A DNA stretch of 35,630 nt from an uncultured Fimbriimonas sp. (GCA_945952345.1 CAMFIS010000015.1:1-35630); one strand, 5' to 3'; positions 25,834-34,156 are shown, numbered from the stretch's first letter. Notes: generated by a model from the letters alone, not told the origin. Translations and numbers: made by a program.

Positions 25834-27323
25834 GCCTTACCTCCAAATGCCAGCGCCATGATCTTCTCCTCAGTGGCTTCGCCGGTCGGCATCTGGCCTA
25901 CGATCCGGCCTTGATGCATCACATAGATTCGGTCGGTGACGGTCAGGAGTTCGGGCAAATCGCTCGAGATCATCAGGATCGCCTTACCATCGTCGGCTTG
26001 CTTCCGCAGGAACTGGTGAACCTCCCGACGAGCACCAACGTCGACGCCCCGGGTGGGCTCATCGAGGATAAGCAGCTTGGGATTCTGCAGCAGGCACCGT
26101 CCAATGACCGTCTTCTGTTGGTTGCCACCGCTGAGCTGGCTCACCGGTTGGGCGAGGTTGCGGTACACGGTTCGGAACGATTCGAGAATCGAGAGCGCGG
26201 CTTGGCGGAGCTTGCCCTGGTTGAGCCAACCAACCGTCGAGTTCGCTCGCAAGATCGTCGCGCTCGCGTTATAGCCAATGTCCAGGTTTGGGAAGAGTCC
26301 GTGCTGTTGCCGATCCTCGGGCACCATCGCAAATCCCAGGGCCTGCGCGTGCTGAGGATTCTTAACGTGGATGGCGTTTCCATCCACCTTCACCACTCCA
26401 GACGACGGATGCGTGATTCCAAAAAGTGAACGAGCGAGTTCAGTCCGGCCCGCGCCTACTAGTCCGGCAAGGCCAACAATTTCTCGCTCCCGAACTTCGA
26501 TGGAGACGCCTTGGTAGCCCGGACCAACGAGGTTCTCGACCGAAAGCATCACCGCTCCAGGTGAGGCATGAGCACTCTTGATATGCTGCTGCTCGATCTC
26601 TCGACCGACCATCAGGCTGACCAGCTCGGGCTGAGTCAAATCGTGAATCGCTCGCTCGGCGACCTTGGTTCCATCGCGCAGCACCGTAACGGTATCGGCG
26701 ATTTCGAAAACTTCGTCGAGGTGGTGAGTGACGATCGCAATCGCGCACCCCTTCGCTTTCAATTCCTGGATGATGAGGAAAAGTTCGGCCACCTCCTTTG
26801 GCGTTAGCGATGCGGTCGTCTCGTCGAAAATCCAGACTATGGCATCTTCGGACATCGCGGTCGCAAGTTCGACCATCTGCTGCTCGGCAATCGAGAGTCG
26901 CCCAACATCCGACCGAGCGTCGAAGGACACACCGAGTTGCTTGAGGATGATGTCGGCTCGCCGTCTTGCCTCGGCATGATCAACCATCGTCGCCTTTCGC
27001 GGCATGCGTCCGACAAAGATATTCGACGCCACGTCGAGGTCTGGAAAGATCAGCGGCTCTTGGTGGATAAGCGCAATTCCTTTTGCGATGGCATCGCCCG
27101 GCGACTTAATGGTGACCGCCGCGCCGTCTAAGAAAATGGATCCCGAAGCGGGTTGGTAAATTCCCGCGATCACCTTCGCGAGCGTGGATTTGCCCGCGCC
27201 GTTTTCACCCGTGATAGCGTGAACCTCACCTGCTCGTAGCTCGAAATCGATACCCTTGAGAATGGGCAAACCGCCCAACTCCACGTTGAGGTTTTCGGTT
27301 CGAACAAGCGCTGGTGCAGCCAT
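25830..27323 (-). CDS. rhaT: Rhamnose ABC transporter ATPase (duplicated)
   Basis: A 497-residue ATPase with two ABC modules, as in RbsA/XylG/RhaT. In module 1, Walker A is GENGAGKST (39-47), the signature-like LSIAEQQ is near 138 and the Walker B variant is IVWIFDE. Module 2 has a degenerate Walker A, GLVGAGRTEL, with an intact signature LSGGNQQK and Walker B LLILDEPTRG. Such asymmetric pairs are normal in this sugar family. The ATG at 27323 (MAAPALVRTENLNVELGGL) is preferred over the start at 27401, whose extra 26 residues do not fit the family. It is the first gene of the minus-strand operon. No regulator is encoded beside it. Confidence 0.92.
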   Translation of the reverse strand: MAAPALVRTENLNVELGGLPILKGIDFELRAGEVHAITGENGAGKSTLAKVIAGIYQPASGSIFLDGAAVTIKSPGDAIAKGIALIHQEPLIFPDLDVASNIFVGRMPRKATMVDHAEARRRADIILKQLGVSFDARSDVGRLSIAEQQMVELATAMSEDAIVWIFDETTASLTPKEVAELFLIIQELKAKGCAIAIVTHHLDEVFEIADTVTVLRDGTKVAERAIHDLTQPELVSLMVGREIEQQHIKSAHASPGAVMLSVENLVGPGYQGVSIEVREREIVGLAGLVGAGRTELARSLFGITHPSSGVVKVDGNAIHVKNPQHAQALGFAMVPEDRQQHGLFPNLDIGYNASATILRANSTVGWLNQGKLRQAALSILESFRTVYRNLAQPVSQLSGGNQQKTVIGRCLLQNPKLLILDEPTRGVDVGARREVHQFLRKQADDGKAILMISSDLPELLTVTDRIYVMHQGRIVGQMPTGEATEEKIMALAFGGKA

Positions 27324-27350
27324 CGGCAAGTGGAACCAACATGTTATCTG

Positions 27351-27364
27351 ATTCACGTTTGAAT
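27351..27364. promoter_or_regulatory. Short palindrome upstream of rhaT, possible operator
   Basis: ATTCACGTTTGAAT has perfect 5-base arms ATTCA/TGAAT. It lies in the divergent gap between rhaT and the GH109-type gene. It is a weak candidate for a sugar-responsive regulator site; the spacing and size fit a LacI- or DeoR-type site only loosely. Confidence 0.3.
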
Positions 27365-27444
27365 GCGAAGCCTCTAGGTAGTCAATCGTTTGCCTTTCCA
27401 ACTCCGACTGGACCGAATGTGTTCGAAAGGTTCACAATAGTTCC

Positions 27445-28824
27445 GTGAAGCGACGCGACTTTCTCATCGCCGCAGGCGCAACCGGAGCCGGCCTCGCCGC
27501 CTCGAGCGTGCTCGGAATGACCCCAACCACCCTGCAACGGTCTCGACCCAAAGGAAACAAATCGGTTGCCGGCCTTGTGGTGCCGCCCATGGAGAAAGTT
27601 CGAGTTGCGTTTATCGGCGTTGGTGCCCGCGGTTCTGGCCACGTCAGCCAGCTTTGCAATATCGACGGCGTCGAAGTCATCGCGATCTGCGATAACCACC
27701 TGCCGACTCTCGAGCGAGCCGTGAATGGAGTGGTGAAGAATCACAACCGCCCCGCCCCCCTTGCCTTCGGCAAAGGCAAGGACGATTACAAGCGGATGCT
27801 GGAGAGAAAGGACATCGATGTGGTGTTCATCGCGACGCCTTGGGAAGAGCACGTCCGCATGTCGGTGGACGCAATGGAAGCAGGTAAGCACGTCTGCGTA
27901 GAGGTTCCGATTGCCTATACCGTCGAAGACTGCTGGAAACTGGTCGACACCGCTGAGCGAACCCAGCGAAACTGCATGATGATGGAAAACGTCTGCTACG
28001 GACGCGAGGAACTCCTGGTGCTGAACATGGTTCGTAACGGTGTTTTTGGCGACCTCATCCACGGGGAGGCGGCGTATATCCACGATCTTCGTAGCCAGAT
28101 GAACGAGATCGAGCACGGCACGGGTTCGTGGCGAACATATCACTACGTGAAGCGAAACGGCAACTTGTACCCCACCCACGGCCTTGGCCCGGTGGCGCAG
28201 TACATGGACATCAACCGTGGCGACGCCTTTGACTACATGGTGAGCATCGGCTCGATGCCCATCTCACGTGAGCTTTATGCCAAGGCGAAGTATCCGGAAG
28301 GACACGAGCGACGATCGCTAAAGTTTAAGTGCGGCGACATCAATACCAGCGTGATCAAGACCAAGAAGGGCCGAACGATCATGGTTCAGTGGGACGAACA
28401 GCTTCCCCGGCCTTATACTCGCCACAATTTCTTGCAAGGTACCAAAGGCGCTTGGGGCGGCTATCCCGACCGTGCAACGTTCGAGGCGCACGTCGGCGAT
28501 GGAGCGGAAGAGTGGAAAGAGGGAGCCGGCCTGAAGGAGTTTTACGATGGCAACGAGCACCCGCTGTTTAAGCGCATGGGTGAAGAAGCCAAGAAGAATG
28601 GCGGCCACGGCGGCATGGACTTCCTGATGCTCTGGCGAATCATCTACTGCTACCGAAATGGCTTGCCGTTGGATCAGGACGTGTACGATGGATGCGCATG
28701 GTCGGTGGTTGGCCCGCTCAGCGAGGCATCGGTTGCGAATCGCGGACGTTCGATGGACTTCCCGGACTTCACTCGTGGCGAGTGGATGACCCGCGCTCCG
28801 CTGGACAACATGAAGAACGCGTAG
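27445..28824 (+). CDS. Tat-exported GH109-type Gfo/Idh/MocA protein
   Basis: A 459-residue protein with a twin-arginine signal (MKRRDFLIAAGATGAGLAAS), starting at a GTG at 27445. It has an NAD-binding Rossmann motif GVGARGSG at 58-65, and the segments FIATPWEEH, EVPIAYTVEDCW and SWRTYHYVKRNGNLYPTHGLGP (YPTHG at 242-246) plus MDINRGD. These match GH109, whose characterised members (alpha-N-acetylgalactosaminidases) use a tightly held NAD and a redox mechanism. Other Gfo/Idh proteins are oxidoreductases, so the exact sugar is uncertain. It is divergent from the rhamnose operon. Rhamnose-containing polysaccharide breakdown is a possible shared context, but only by position. Confidence 0.85.
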   Translation: MKRRDFLIAAGATGAGLAASSVLGMTPTTLQRSRPKGNKSVAGLVVPPMEKVRVAFIGVGARGSGHVSQLCNIDGVEVIAICDNHLPTLERAVNGVVKNHNRPAPLAFGKGKDDYKRMLERKDIDVVFIATPWEEHVRMSVDAMEAGKHVCVEVPIAYTVEDCWKLVDTAERTQRNCMMMENVCYGREELLVLNMVRNGVFGDLIHGEAAYIHDLRSQMNEIEHGTGSWRTYHYVKRNGNLYPTHGLGPVAQYMDINRGDAFDYMVSIGSMPISRELYAKAKYPEGHERRSLKFKCGDINTSVIKTKKGRTIMVQWDEQLPRPYTRHNFLQGTKGAWGGYPDRATFEAHVGDGAEEWKEGAGLKEFYDGNEHPLFKRMGEEAKKNGGHGGMDFLMLWRIIYCYRNGLPLDQDVYDGCAWSVVGPLSEASVANRGRSMDFPDFTRGEWMTRAPLDNMKNA

Positions 28825-28838
28825 TTGGGTGAGCTTTC

Positions 28839-28896
28839 TGGGAGTTGTGGGCTTCCAGCCCGCATTTTGAGATGGGCAAGATGCCCATCACTCCCA
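28839..28896 (+). repeat. 58-bp palindromic repeat, copy 1
   Basis: The element begins TGGGAGT and ends ACTCCCA, its inverted complement. Inside are two nested hairpins: GGGCTTCCAGCCC and ATGGGCAAGATGCCCAT. The whole folds into a three-way junction. It starts 14 bases after the stop of the GH109-type gene. Copies 2 and 3 follow at 29057 and 29217. Confidence 0.85.
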
Positions 28897-28935
28897 ATGA
28901 TGCCTCGACCCGAAGGGAACTTGCGACGGCTTTCC

Positions 28936-28959
28936 CGAGACTATGGACCCGTAGTCTCG
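28936..28959. repeat. Perfect hairpin in the array, unlike its neighbours
   Basis: CGAGACTA (28936-28943) and TAGTCTCG (28952-28959) form 8-base arms in the divergent section between copies 1 and 2. It takes the place of the GCCTCGAC hairpin found in later units. Confidence 0.6.
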
Positions 28960-29056
28960 CCAAATACGGCTCAGACTTAACCCAATTTAAACGTCGTCAG
29001 CAACCGCCGCCTCTATTGACGAGACATCCTAAAGCGCGGAATCAGTGAGTGCCCCA

Positions 29057-29114
29057 TGGGAGTTGTGGGCTTCCAGCCCGCACTTTGAGATGGGCAAGAT
29101 GCCCATCACTCCCA
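29057..29114 (+). repeat. 58-bp palindromic repeat, copy 2
   Basis: Almost identical to copy 1, with the same TGGGAGT/ACTCCCA ends and inner hairpins. It is followed by two more hairpins: GCCTCGAC/GTCGAGGC (29121-29128 and 29153-29160) and GCCTCAAC/GTTGAGGC (29170-29177 and 29195-29202). The composite unit has a 160-base period to copy 3. Confidence 0.85.
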
Positions 29115-29216
29115 ATTGATGCCTCGACACATAGGGAGCTTGCGAGTGAAGCGTCGAGGCTACAGATAAGCCTCAACGCCTCGCCGAGCTCGTGGTTGAG
29201 GCATCCCGAAGACCTG

Positions 29217-29274
29217 TGGGAGTCGTGGGCTTCCAGCCCGCATTTTGAGATGGGCAAGATGCCCATCACTCCCA
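29217..29274 (+). repeat. 58-bp palindromic repeat, copy 3
   Basis: Same structure as copies 1 and 2, with one base different near the left arm (AGTCGTGGG). It is followed by GCCTCGAT/GTCGAGGC (29280-29287 and 29311-29318) and GCCTCAAC/GTTGAGGC (29328-29335 and 29353-29360), giving a second copy of the composite unit. Confidence 0.85.
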
Positions 29275-29385
29275 ATGAGGCCTCGATCCGAGGGAGCTTG
29301 CGACTGAAGCGTCGAGGCTAAGAAAAAGCCTCAACGCCTCGCAGAGTTCGTGGTTGAGGCATCCGTCTACTTAACTGCAGCGAGG

Positions 29386-29889
29386 TTAGACCTTCTTGAA
29401 CGTCAGGTTGCCAGTTGGCGAACCCATCCCGGCGGCTTGCGTGTTCTTGCCCATTTGCTTCTTCAGTTCAGCATCGAGGTTGAACACGATCGATTTGCCA
29501 TCTTTGCTCATTGTTCCCGTAAGCTCCTTCGGGCCACCGTCGGTGGTCGAAAGTCCAGTGAGATGAATGGTATTTCCGCTCTGGCTCCACTTGCCGGTTT
29601 CGGATTTGTCTTTGCCCTTCTGATTCTGCTTCATGGTGAGCGAGCCATCCTTCTTCAGTTCCAACGACACGGTGGCATCGGCAAGAGCTTTGGCGCCGGC
29701 ATCGATCATTGCCAGCTGCTGATCGAGTTGGCTCTTCATATTCGCGTTCTTTGCAGCCTTGGCCTTGAGCGCGTTCTTGACCGGAGAAAAATCGATGTTG
29801 AGCTTGCCCGTGTACTTTCCGACTGCACTACCAGCGAAGGCGGTTAACGACAAAGAAATTCCGAGTGCGAGAAATGCAAACTTTTTCAT
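29386..29889 (-). CDS. Small secreted beta-rich protein (paralogue A)
   Basis: A 167-residue protein with a signal peptide (MKKFAFLALGISLSLTAFAG), starting at the ATG at 29889. The mature part alternates short strands: GKYTGKLNIDF, GKWSQSGNTIHLTGL, ELTGTMSKDGKSIVFNLD and the end GNLTFKKV. A helical segment rich in Lys and Ala lies between. The strand pattern GKW-SGN-I-LTG, L-GT-S-DGK is shared with the gene at 30686, so the two are probably paralogues. The pattern of small lipid- or ligand-binding lipocalin-like proteins is a guess. Its stop lies about 26 bases past the repeat array. Confidence 0.7.
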   Translation of the reverse strand: MKKFAFLALGISLSLTAFAGSAVGKYTGKLNIDFSPVKNALKAKAAKNANMKSQLDQQLAMIDAGAKALADATVSLELKKDGSLTMKQNQKGKDKSETGKWSQSGNTIHLTGLSTTDGGPKELTGTMSKDGKSIVFNLDAELKKQMGKNTQAAGMGSPTGNLTFKKV

Positions 29890-29931
29890 GAGTTGAGTTC
29901 CAAAAAGGGTACGACTAAGCATGACACGCCG

Positions 29932-30738
29932 ATGCAGGAAATGGTTCCCTCCGACAAAAGTCCTGACTGGCGCGGTCTCGTCCGAAACCGCGTCCGACCT
30001 AAATCTCGGCCCGTCATGTATCAGACGTGGAGTGACCTGCTTTTCCTTCACGCTCGAGTGCCTGCAGAAAAGCTTCAATCGATGGTTCCAGAGGAACTGG
30101 AAGTCGAGACCTTCGACGGTTCGGCTTGGTTAGGCTTTGTTCCGTTTCGGATGCGGAACATCCACCCGCGCAATTTACCCATCGTTCCCTGGCTCAGCGC
30201 CTTTGCCGAAACTAATATCCGAACCTATGTCACGCATCCGGTCCATGGTCCCGGCGTCTGGTTTCTGTCCCTCGACGCTTCTCGATATGTGGGGTGCTAC
30301 ATTGCTCGGCGGTGGTTTTCCCTTCCGTACTTCCACGGCTCCCTGGCGGTGGCGAGCCACAACAAATCGAGGGCGTATGTTGGCAACCGATACGTCTTCC
30401 AACCCCTTCCGCGCCTGCCCTGCCAGACGGCTACCCTCAGCCACTACAAGGTTGTCACGATCCAAAAGGAAGAGTGGCGACAGGCGGAGGAGGAGACGTT
30501 CGAGTTTTGGCTGGCGGAACGATACCGGCTCTATTCAATGGGTCAGGATGGTCAACTGCGCACAGCTCAGGTTTACCATCCGCCGTACCAACTCGCGGTG
30601 GCCGAGCCTCAGGTCATAGAAGTATTTGGATTAGACAAGCAGTTTGGTGAACTGGAATTCAGCCACGCCTTGATGGCCAAAAGTCTTAATGTCGAGTGCT
30701 TTTCGCCGATTTTGGTGCAGCCGGATCAACCTTCTTGA
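29932..30738 (+). CDS. DUF2071-family protein
   Basis: A protein of about 268 residues. The pattern is typical of DUF2071 (YqjF-like): MYQTWSDLLFLHARVPAEKLQSMVPEELEVETFDGSAWLGFVPF near the start, then NIRTYVTHPVHGPGVWFLSLDASR and RWFSLPYFHGSLAVASHN in the middle. These soluble proteins have no settled function. The frame is open further upstream to a TTG at 29893; the ATGs at 29932, 29941 and 30016 are all possible, and the start is uncertain because the upstream stretch is shared with the divergent secreted gene. The stop overlaps the end of the opposite-strand gene by 53 bases, an unusual convergent overlap. Confidence 0.82.
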   Translation: MQEMVPSDKSPDWRGLVRNRVRPKSRPVMYQTWSDLLFLHARVPAEKLQSMVPEELEVETFDGSAWLGFVPFRMRNIHPRNLPIVPWLSAFAETNIRTYVTHPVHGPGVWFLSLDASRYVGCYIARRWFSLPYFHGSLAVASHNKSRAYVGNRYVFQPLPRLPCQTATLSHYKVVTIQKEEWRQAEEETFEFWLAERYRLYSMGQDGQLRTAQVYHPPYQLAVAEPQVIEVFGLDKQFGELEFSHALMAKSLNVECFSPILVQPDQPS

Positions 30739-31150
30739 ACACGAATTTCGTGGCAGGAAAGCCCGGCTTGCTCTCCATCGAAATCAGCAGCTTCTTGCCG
30801 TCGGGGGTGAGCGTTCCTTTCAGAATTTGGCTCTTCACCGCACGATCCTGCTCGGTAAAGCTCAACGTCACCAAGTTGCCACTTACCTCGTATTTGCCTC
30901 GGCCGCGGCGAGGCTTCATATCCGTTCCCGTCACCTTGCTCGCAAAGGTCTTGTCGGCATTGAATTGAAGCTGATAAACCAAGGTTTTCATGAACGCTTT
31001 GCTGATTTGAAGCTTCAGCAGCTTGTCGCCGTCCATACCTTGAGCGATATTGCTGGGCCCGAGGGCAACAATGCCTTGCCATTGACCAACCATGTCCGCC
31101 GATGCGGTAGCGACGGCCAACGATCCCAGTAAAAATGCCAGTACGCGCAT
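30686..31150 (-). CDS. Small secreted beta-rich protein (paralogue B)
   Basis: A 154-residue protein with a signal peptide (MRVLAFLLGSLAVATASAD). The mature part includes MVGQWQGIVALGP, GRGKYEVSGNLVTLSFTEQD, LKGTLTPDGKKLLISMES and FVFKKVDP. The order GKY-SGN-L-GT-DGK-FKKV is the same as in the 29386 gene, so this is probably its paralogue. The C-terminus is Lys/Ser-rich. It overlaps the end of the DUF2071 gene by 53 bases on the opposite strand. The function is unknown; export to the periplasm is likely. Confidence 0.7.
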   Translation of the reverse strand: MRVLAFLLGSLAVATASADMVGQWQGIVALGPSNIAQGMDGDKLLKLQISKAFMKTLVYQLQFNADKTFASKVTGTDMKPRRGRGKYEVSGNLVTLSFTEQDRAVKSQILKGTLTPDGKKLLISMESKPGFPATKFVFKKVDPAAPKSAKSTRH

Positions 31151-31182
31151 AGCTCAGTTGTATTATGGGCGGATTTGTCACA

Positions 31183-32769
31183 ATGAAGGAGATGAAGAAT
31201 GGTTGGGCGGCTGTCGTTTTCGCCGGTCTCTTGGCGCTTGGGTGCAGTTCCAACAACTCTGGTTTCTCCCAACGCAAGAATTCGGGCACGTCGAACAGGC
31301 TTCGAGTCTGCCTCCCCAACGATCCCACCACACTCGATCCAGCCAAGGTTCAAGACATCGACACCATGAGCCTTCTGTCGAATGTGTACGAAGGGCTGGT
31401 GGCCTACGATGAGAACAACAAGATCGTCGGTGTCCTTGCTTCGGACTGGAAAGTATCGTCAGACGGAAAGGTTTACACTTTCAAATTGAAGCCAGCAAAG
31501 TTTCATGACGGCACACCGGTCACGGCAGCCGACGTGAAGGAATCTTGGACTCGCGCTTTTGCCAAATCCATCAACAGCCCCATTGCCGATACTTACCTTG
31601 GCGATATTGTCGGGGCAAAGGAGTTAGCGAAAGGCACCGCAACGGAGTTGTCGGGAGTCAAAGTGGTCGACGACTCTACCGTTCAGGTCACCATCGACAA
31701 GGCTCGCCCTTACTTCCTCGGCAAGCTTACTTACGCGTGCTGCTCGGTCGTGCCCGGCAAGCTCGGCGCGAACGAAATCAAGGGCATCGAGAGCGCCATC
31801 GGCACCGGCCCGTTCCGATTCGACAAGTTCGAATTGGGCCAGCGAATCTTGTTGACGAGATTTGGCAACTACCACGGCGACAAGGCAGCCATCGAAGCGG
31901 TCGAGAGGCCAATTGTAAAAGACTCCGCCACGCGCTTAGTCTTGTTCCAAAACGGCCAAACCGATCTCTGTACGGTAGAGAAGCAAGATTGGAACAAGGT
32001 TCAGACGGATCCAAAAATGAAGAGTCAACTCACCGTCATTCCTCGACCGGCGATCTACTATCTGCTGCCCAGCGGACGAGCATATGCCCCCTTTAAGGAT
32101 GCCCACGTTCGACGCGCGGTCATGCAAGCGATCGACCGAAATCGAATCGCCACTGAAATTCTCAAAGGCGCTCCCGTTGCGAACCGATGGCTGCCGAGTG
32201 GAATCCTGGATGGCAAGCCAAGCCATGAATCGTTGGCTTTCGAACCCGCCGCCGCGAAGAAAGAGCTCGCCCTCTCAAGTTTCAAATCTTTACCGCCGCT
32301 TGAACTCGACTTTCGCGCAGACAACACCGACGCCAAGTACGTCGCGGAGCAGATCACGCACGACCTGAAAGAGAATCTGGGATTGACGGTGCAACCCAAA
32401 GCCATCGAGTGGGGTGCGTTGCTGAAGATGCGAAACAACGGTGAGATGCAAAGCGGCATCATGTCGTGGTTTGGCGACTATCTGGATGCCCAGAACTTTC
32501 TCAGCATGCTGATGACCTCCACGGCTCCAGCGAATTATGACAAGTGGAGCGACGCGGAGTTCGACCGCCTCTGCGCCGCCGCCGATGTGGAAGGCGATTC
32601 GGCCAAACGTCGAGACCTATATCTCGAGGCAGAGGGCTTAATGCTAGACAAAGCCGCCCGAATTCCGCTTTACTATGGCGTGGATGGCGTCTTGGTGAAC
32701 CCTCGCGTTTCAGGCGTTCGGTATAGCTTGATCGGGCAGTTGCCCGACAATAAGGTCGTGCTGAAGTGA
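31183..32769 (+). CDS. ABC transporter substrate-binding lipoprotein, peptide/OppA type
   Basis: A 528-residue solute-binding protein of the SBP_bac_5 family, which captures oligopeptides or other solutes. The lipoprotein signal MKEMKNGWAAVVFAGLLALGC has its cysteine at residue 21, taking the ATG at 31183 as start. Family features are RLRVCLPNDPTTLDPAKVQ, VYEGLVAYDENNKIVGVLASDWKVSSDGKVYTFKLK, FHDGTPVTAADVKESW, GTGPFRFDKFELGQ and HVRRAVMQAIDR. No permease or ATPase gene is adjacent, so it is an orphan binding protein. Its stop overlaps the GTG start of coaD by four bases. Confidence 0.9.
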   Translation: MKEMKNGWAAVVFAGLLALGCSSNNSGFSQRKNSGTSNRLRVCLPNDPTTLDPAKVQDIDTMSLLSNVYEGLVAYDENNKIVGVLASDWKVSSDGKVYTFKLKPAKFHDGTPVTAADVKESWTRAFAKSINSPIADTYLGDIVGAKELAKGTATELSGVKVVDDSTVQVTIDKARPYFLGKLTYACCSVVPGKLGANEIKGIESAIGTGPFRFDKFELGQRILLTRFGNYHGDKAAIEAVERPIVKDSATRLVLFQNGQTDLCTVEKQDWNKVQTDPKMKSQLTVIPRPAIYYLLPSGRAYAPFKDAHVRRAVMQAIDRNRIATEILKGAPVANRWLPSGILDGKPSHESLAFEPAAAKKELALSSFKSLPPLELDFRADNTDAKYVAEQITHDLKENLGLTVQPKAIEWGALLKMRNNGEMQSGIMSWFGDYLDAQNFLSMLMTSTAPANYDKWSDAEFDRLCAAADVEGDSAKRRDLYLEAEGLMLDKAARIPLYYGVDGVLVNPRVSGVRYSLIGQLPDNKVVLK

Positions 32770-33257
32770 AAAACTTGGCGATCTATCCGGGCACGTTCGA
32801 CCCGCCGACGCTTGGTCACGCCGACCTCATCGAGCGTGCGAGCCAGCTTTTCGATCATGTGATAGTTGGCGTCGGCATCAATTCCTCGAAGGCTCCGCTT
32901 CTCTCCGTGGACGAACGGTTGCAGATCCTGAGCGAGATTTCCAAACCCTTCGTTAATGTCTCGGTAGAGAGTTTCGATGGACTCCTCGTCGAATTCGCCC
33001 AGGCGAAAGGGGCGAAATCGATTGTTCGCGGACTCCGTGCGGTTGCCGACTTCGAATATGAGTTTCAGATTGCGATGGTGAACCGCAAACTGAATCCCGA
33101 AGTCGATTCCGTATTCTTAATGACTCGGTGGGAATACAGCTATCTCAGTTCGTCCGTGGTCCGCGACGTCGCTCAACACGGCGGAAACGTGCGAGACCTC
33201 GTGCCCGAAGCAGTTCGTCCGGTGCTCGAAGCAGCCGTCCGGCGAAGTAAGCTTTAG
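32766..33257 (+). CDS. coaD: Phosphopantetheine adenylyltransferase
   Basis: A 163-residue enzyme that makes dephospho-CoA from 4'-phosphopantetheine and ATP, the penultimate step of coenzyme A synthesis. The nucleotidyltransferase signature YPGTFDPPTLGH at 7-18 and the C-terminal SSSVVRDVAQHGG segment, equivalent to the ISSTxVRE motif, are present. Residues FEYEFQIAMVNRKL are typical. Length is normal. The start is GTG at 32766, overlapping the stop of the binding-protein gene by four bases (GTGA). It is followed by purC after three bases, so coaD, purC and waaA form a likely operon. Confidence 0.97.
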   Translation: MKNLAIYPGTFDPPTLGHADLIERASQLFDHVIVGVGINSSKAPLLSVDERLQILSEISKPFVNVSVESFDGLLVEFAQAKGAKSIVRGLRAVADFEYEFQIAMVNRKLNPEVDSVFLMTRWEYSYLSSSVVRDVAQHGGNVRDLVPEAVRPVLEAAVRRSKL

Positions 33258-33259
33258 GC

Positions 33260-34156
33260 ATGCACGAACTCCTCCATTCAAATGTGCCGGGCTTGCCCGC
33301 GCCCCGCACCGGAAAAGTTCGCGACGTTTACGATTTGGGCAACGAAGTCCTGATCGTCGCTACCGATCGGATTTCGGCGTTCGACGCAGTGATGGCGAAC
33401 GGAATTCCGCAGAAGGGATGCATCCTGAACCAGATGAGCGCGTTCTGGTTCGACAAGCTCAAGGACATCTGTCCAAACCATATGCTGTCGATCGCCTCCC
33501 ACGACATTCAGAATCACTTGCCAGAGCCGGTTTACGCGCTGAAAGGACGCACGATGCTGGCGAAGAAGGCAAAGACGATCCCAGTCGAGTGCGTGGCGCG
33601 AGGGTATCTGTGCGGCTCGCTTTATAAGGAGTATGTGGCCATGGGCGGGCACATCCACGGATTTGAATTTGAAGAAGGACTGCTGGATTCCTCACGCTTG
33701 CCCGAGCCGATTTTTTCGCCCGCAACCAAGGCCGAAGAAGGTCACGATGAGAACATCTCCTTCGATCACGTGATCGATCTTTTGGGTTGGGAAGTCGCCA
33801 CCCTCCTGCGAGATTGGACCCTCGAACTGTATTCGACGGCAGCCGCGCACGCCGCGAACAAGGGAATCATTCTCGCCGACACGAAGTTTGAGTTTGGTGA
33901 ATCGGAAGACGGCATCATCCTTATCGACGAAGTTCTCACCCCGGATAGTTCTCGCTATTGGGATGCCGCCACGTACTCTCCCGGCCATAGCCAGCCCAGC
34001 TACGACAAGCAGTTCGTGCGGGATTATCTGGAGACTTCCGGATGGGACAAGAACCCTCCGGGTCCAACCTTGCCGGGCGAAGTCGTCCAGAAAACCCGTG
34101 AGAAGTACATTGACGCATTCCGCAAGATTGTCGGCCACGAACCCGACCTCGGCTGA
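33260..34156 (+). CDS. purC: Phosphoribosylaminoimidazole-succinocarboxamide synthase
   Basis: A 298-residue SAICAR synthase, which joins CAIR and aspartate in purine synthesis. The length is that of the longer form. Motifs are GKVRDVYDLGNEVLIVATDRISAFD near residues 18-42, RGYLCGSLYKEY near 115-126, KAEEGHDENISFD and IDEVLTPDSSRYW near 220-235. The stop overlaps the waaA ATG by one base (TGATG). Purine synthesis genes purA and purC are far apart in the window. Confidence 0.97.
   Translation: MHELLHSNVPGLPAPRTGKVRDVYDLGNEVLIVATDRISAFDAVMANGIPQKGCILNQMSAFWFDKLKDICPNHMLSIASHDIQNHLPEPVYALKGRTMLAKKAKTIPVECVARGYLCGSLYKEYVAMGGHIHGFEFEEGLLDSSRLPEPIFSPATKAEEGHDENISFDHVIDLLGWEVATLLRDWTLELYSTAAAHAANKGIILADTKFEFGESEDGIILIDEVLTPDSSRYWDAATYSPGHSQPSYDKQFVRDYLETSGWDKNPPGPTLPGEVVQKTREKYIDAFRKIVGHEPDLG

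Noticed and set aside
27382-28179. A 265-codon minus-strand frame opposite the GH109-type gene
   Set aside because: Antisense shadow; the plus-strand frame has a Tat signal and clear family motifs.
28839-29363. CRISPR array
   Set aside because: The repeated units are long palindromes with uneven spacing and repeated, not unique, sequence between them. No cas genes are present.
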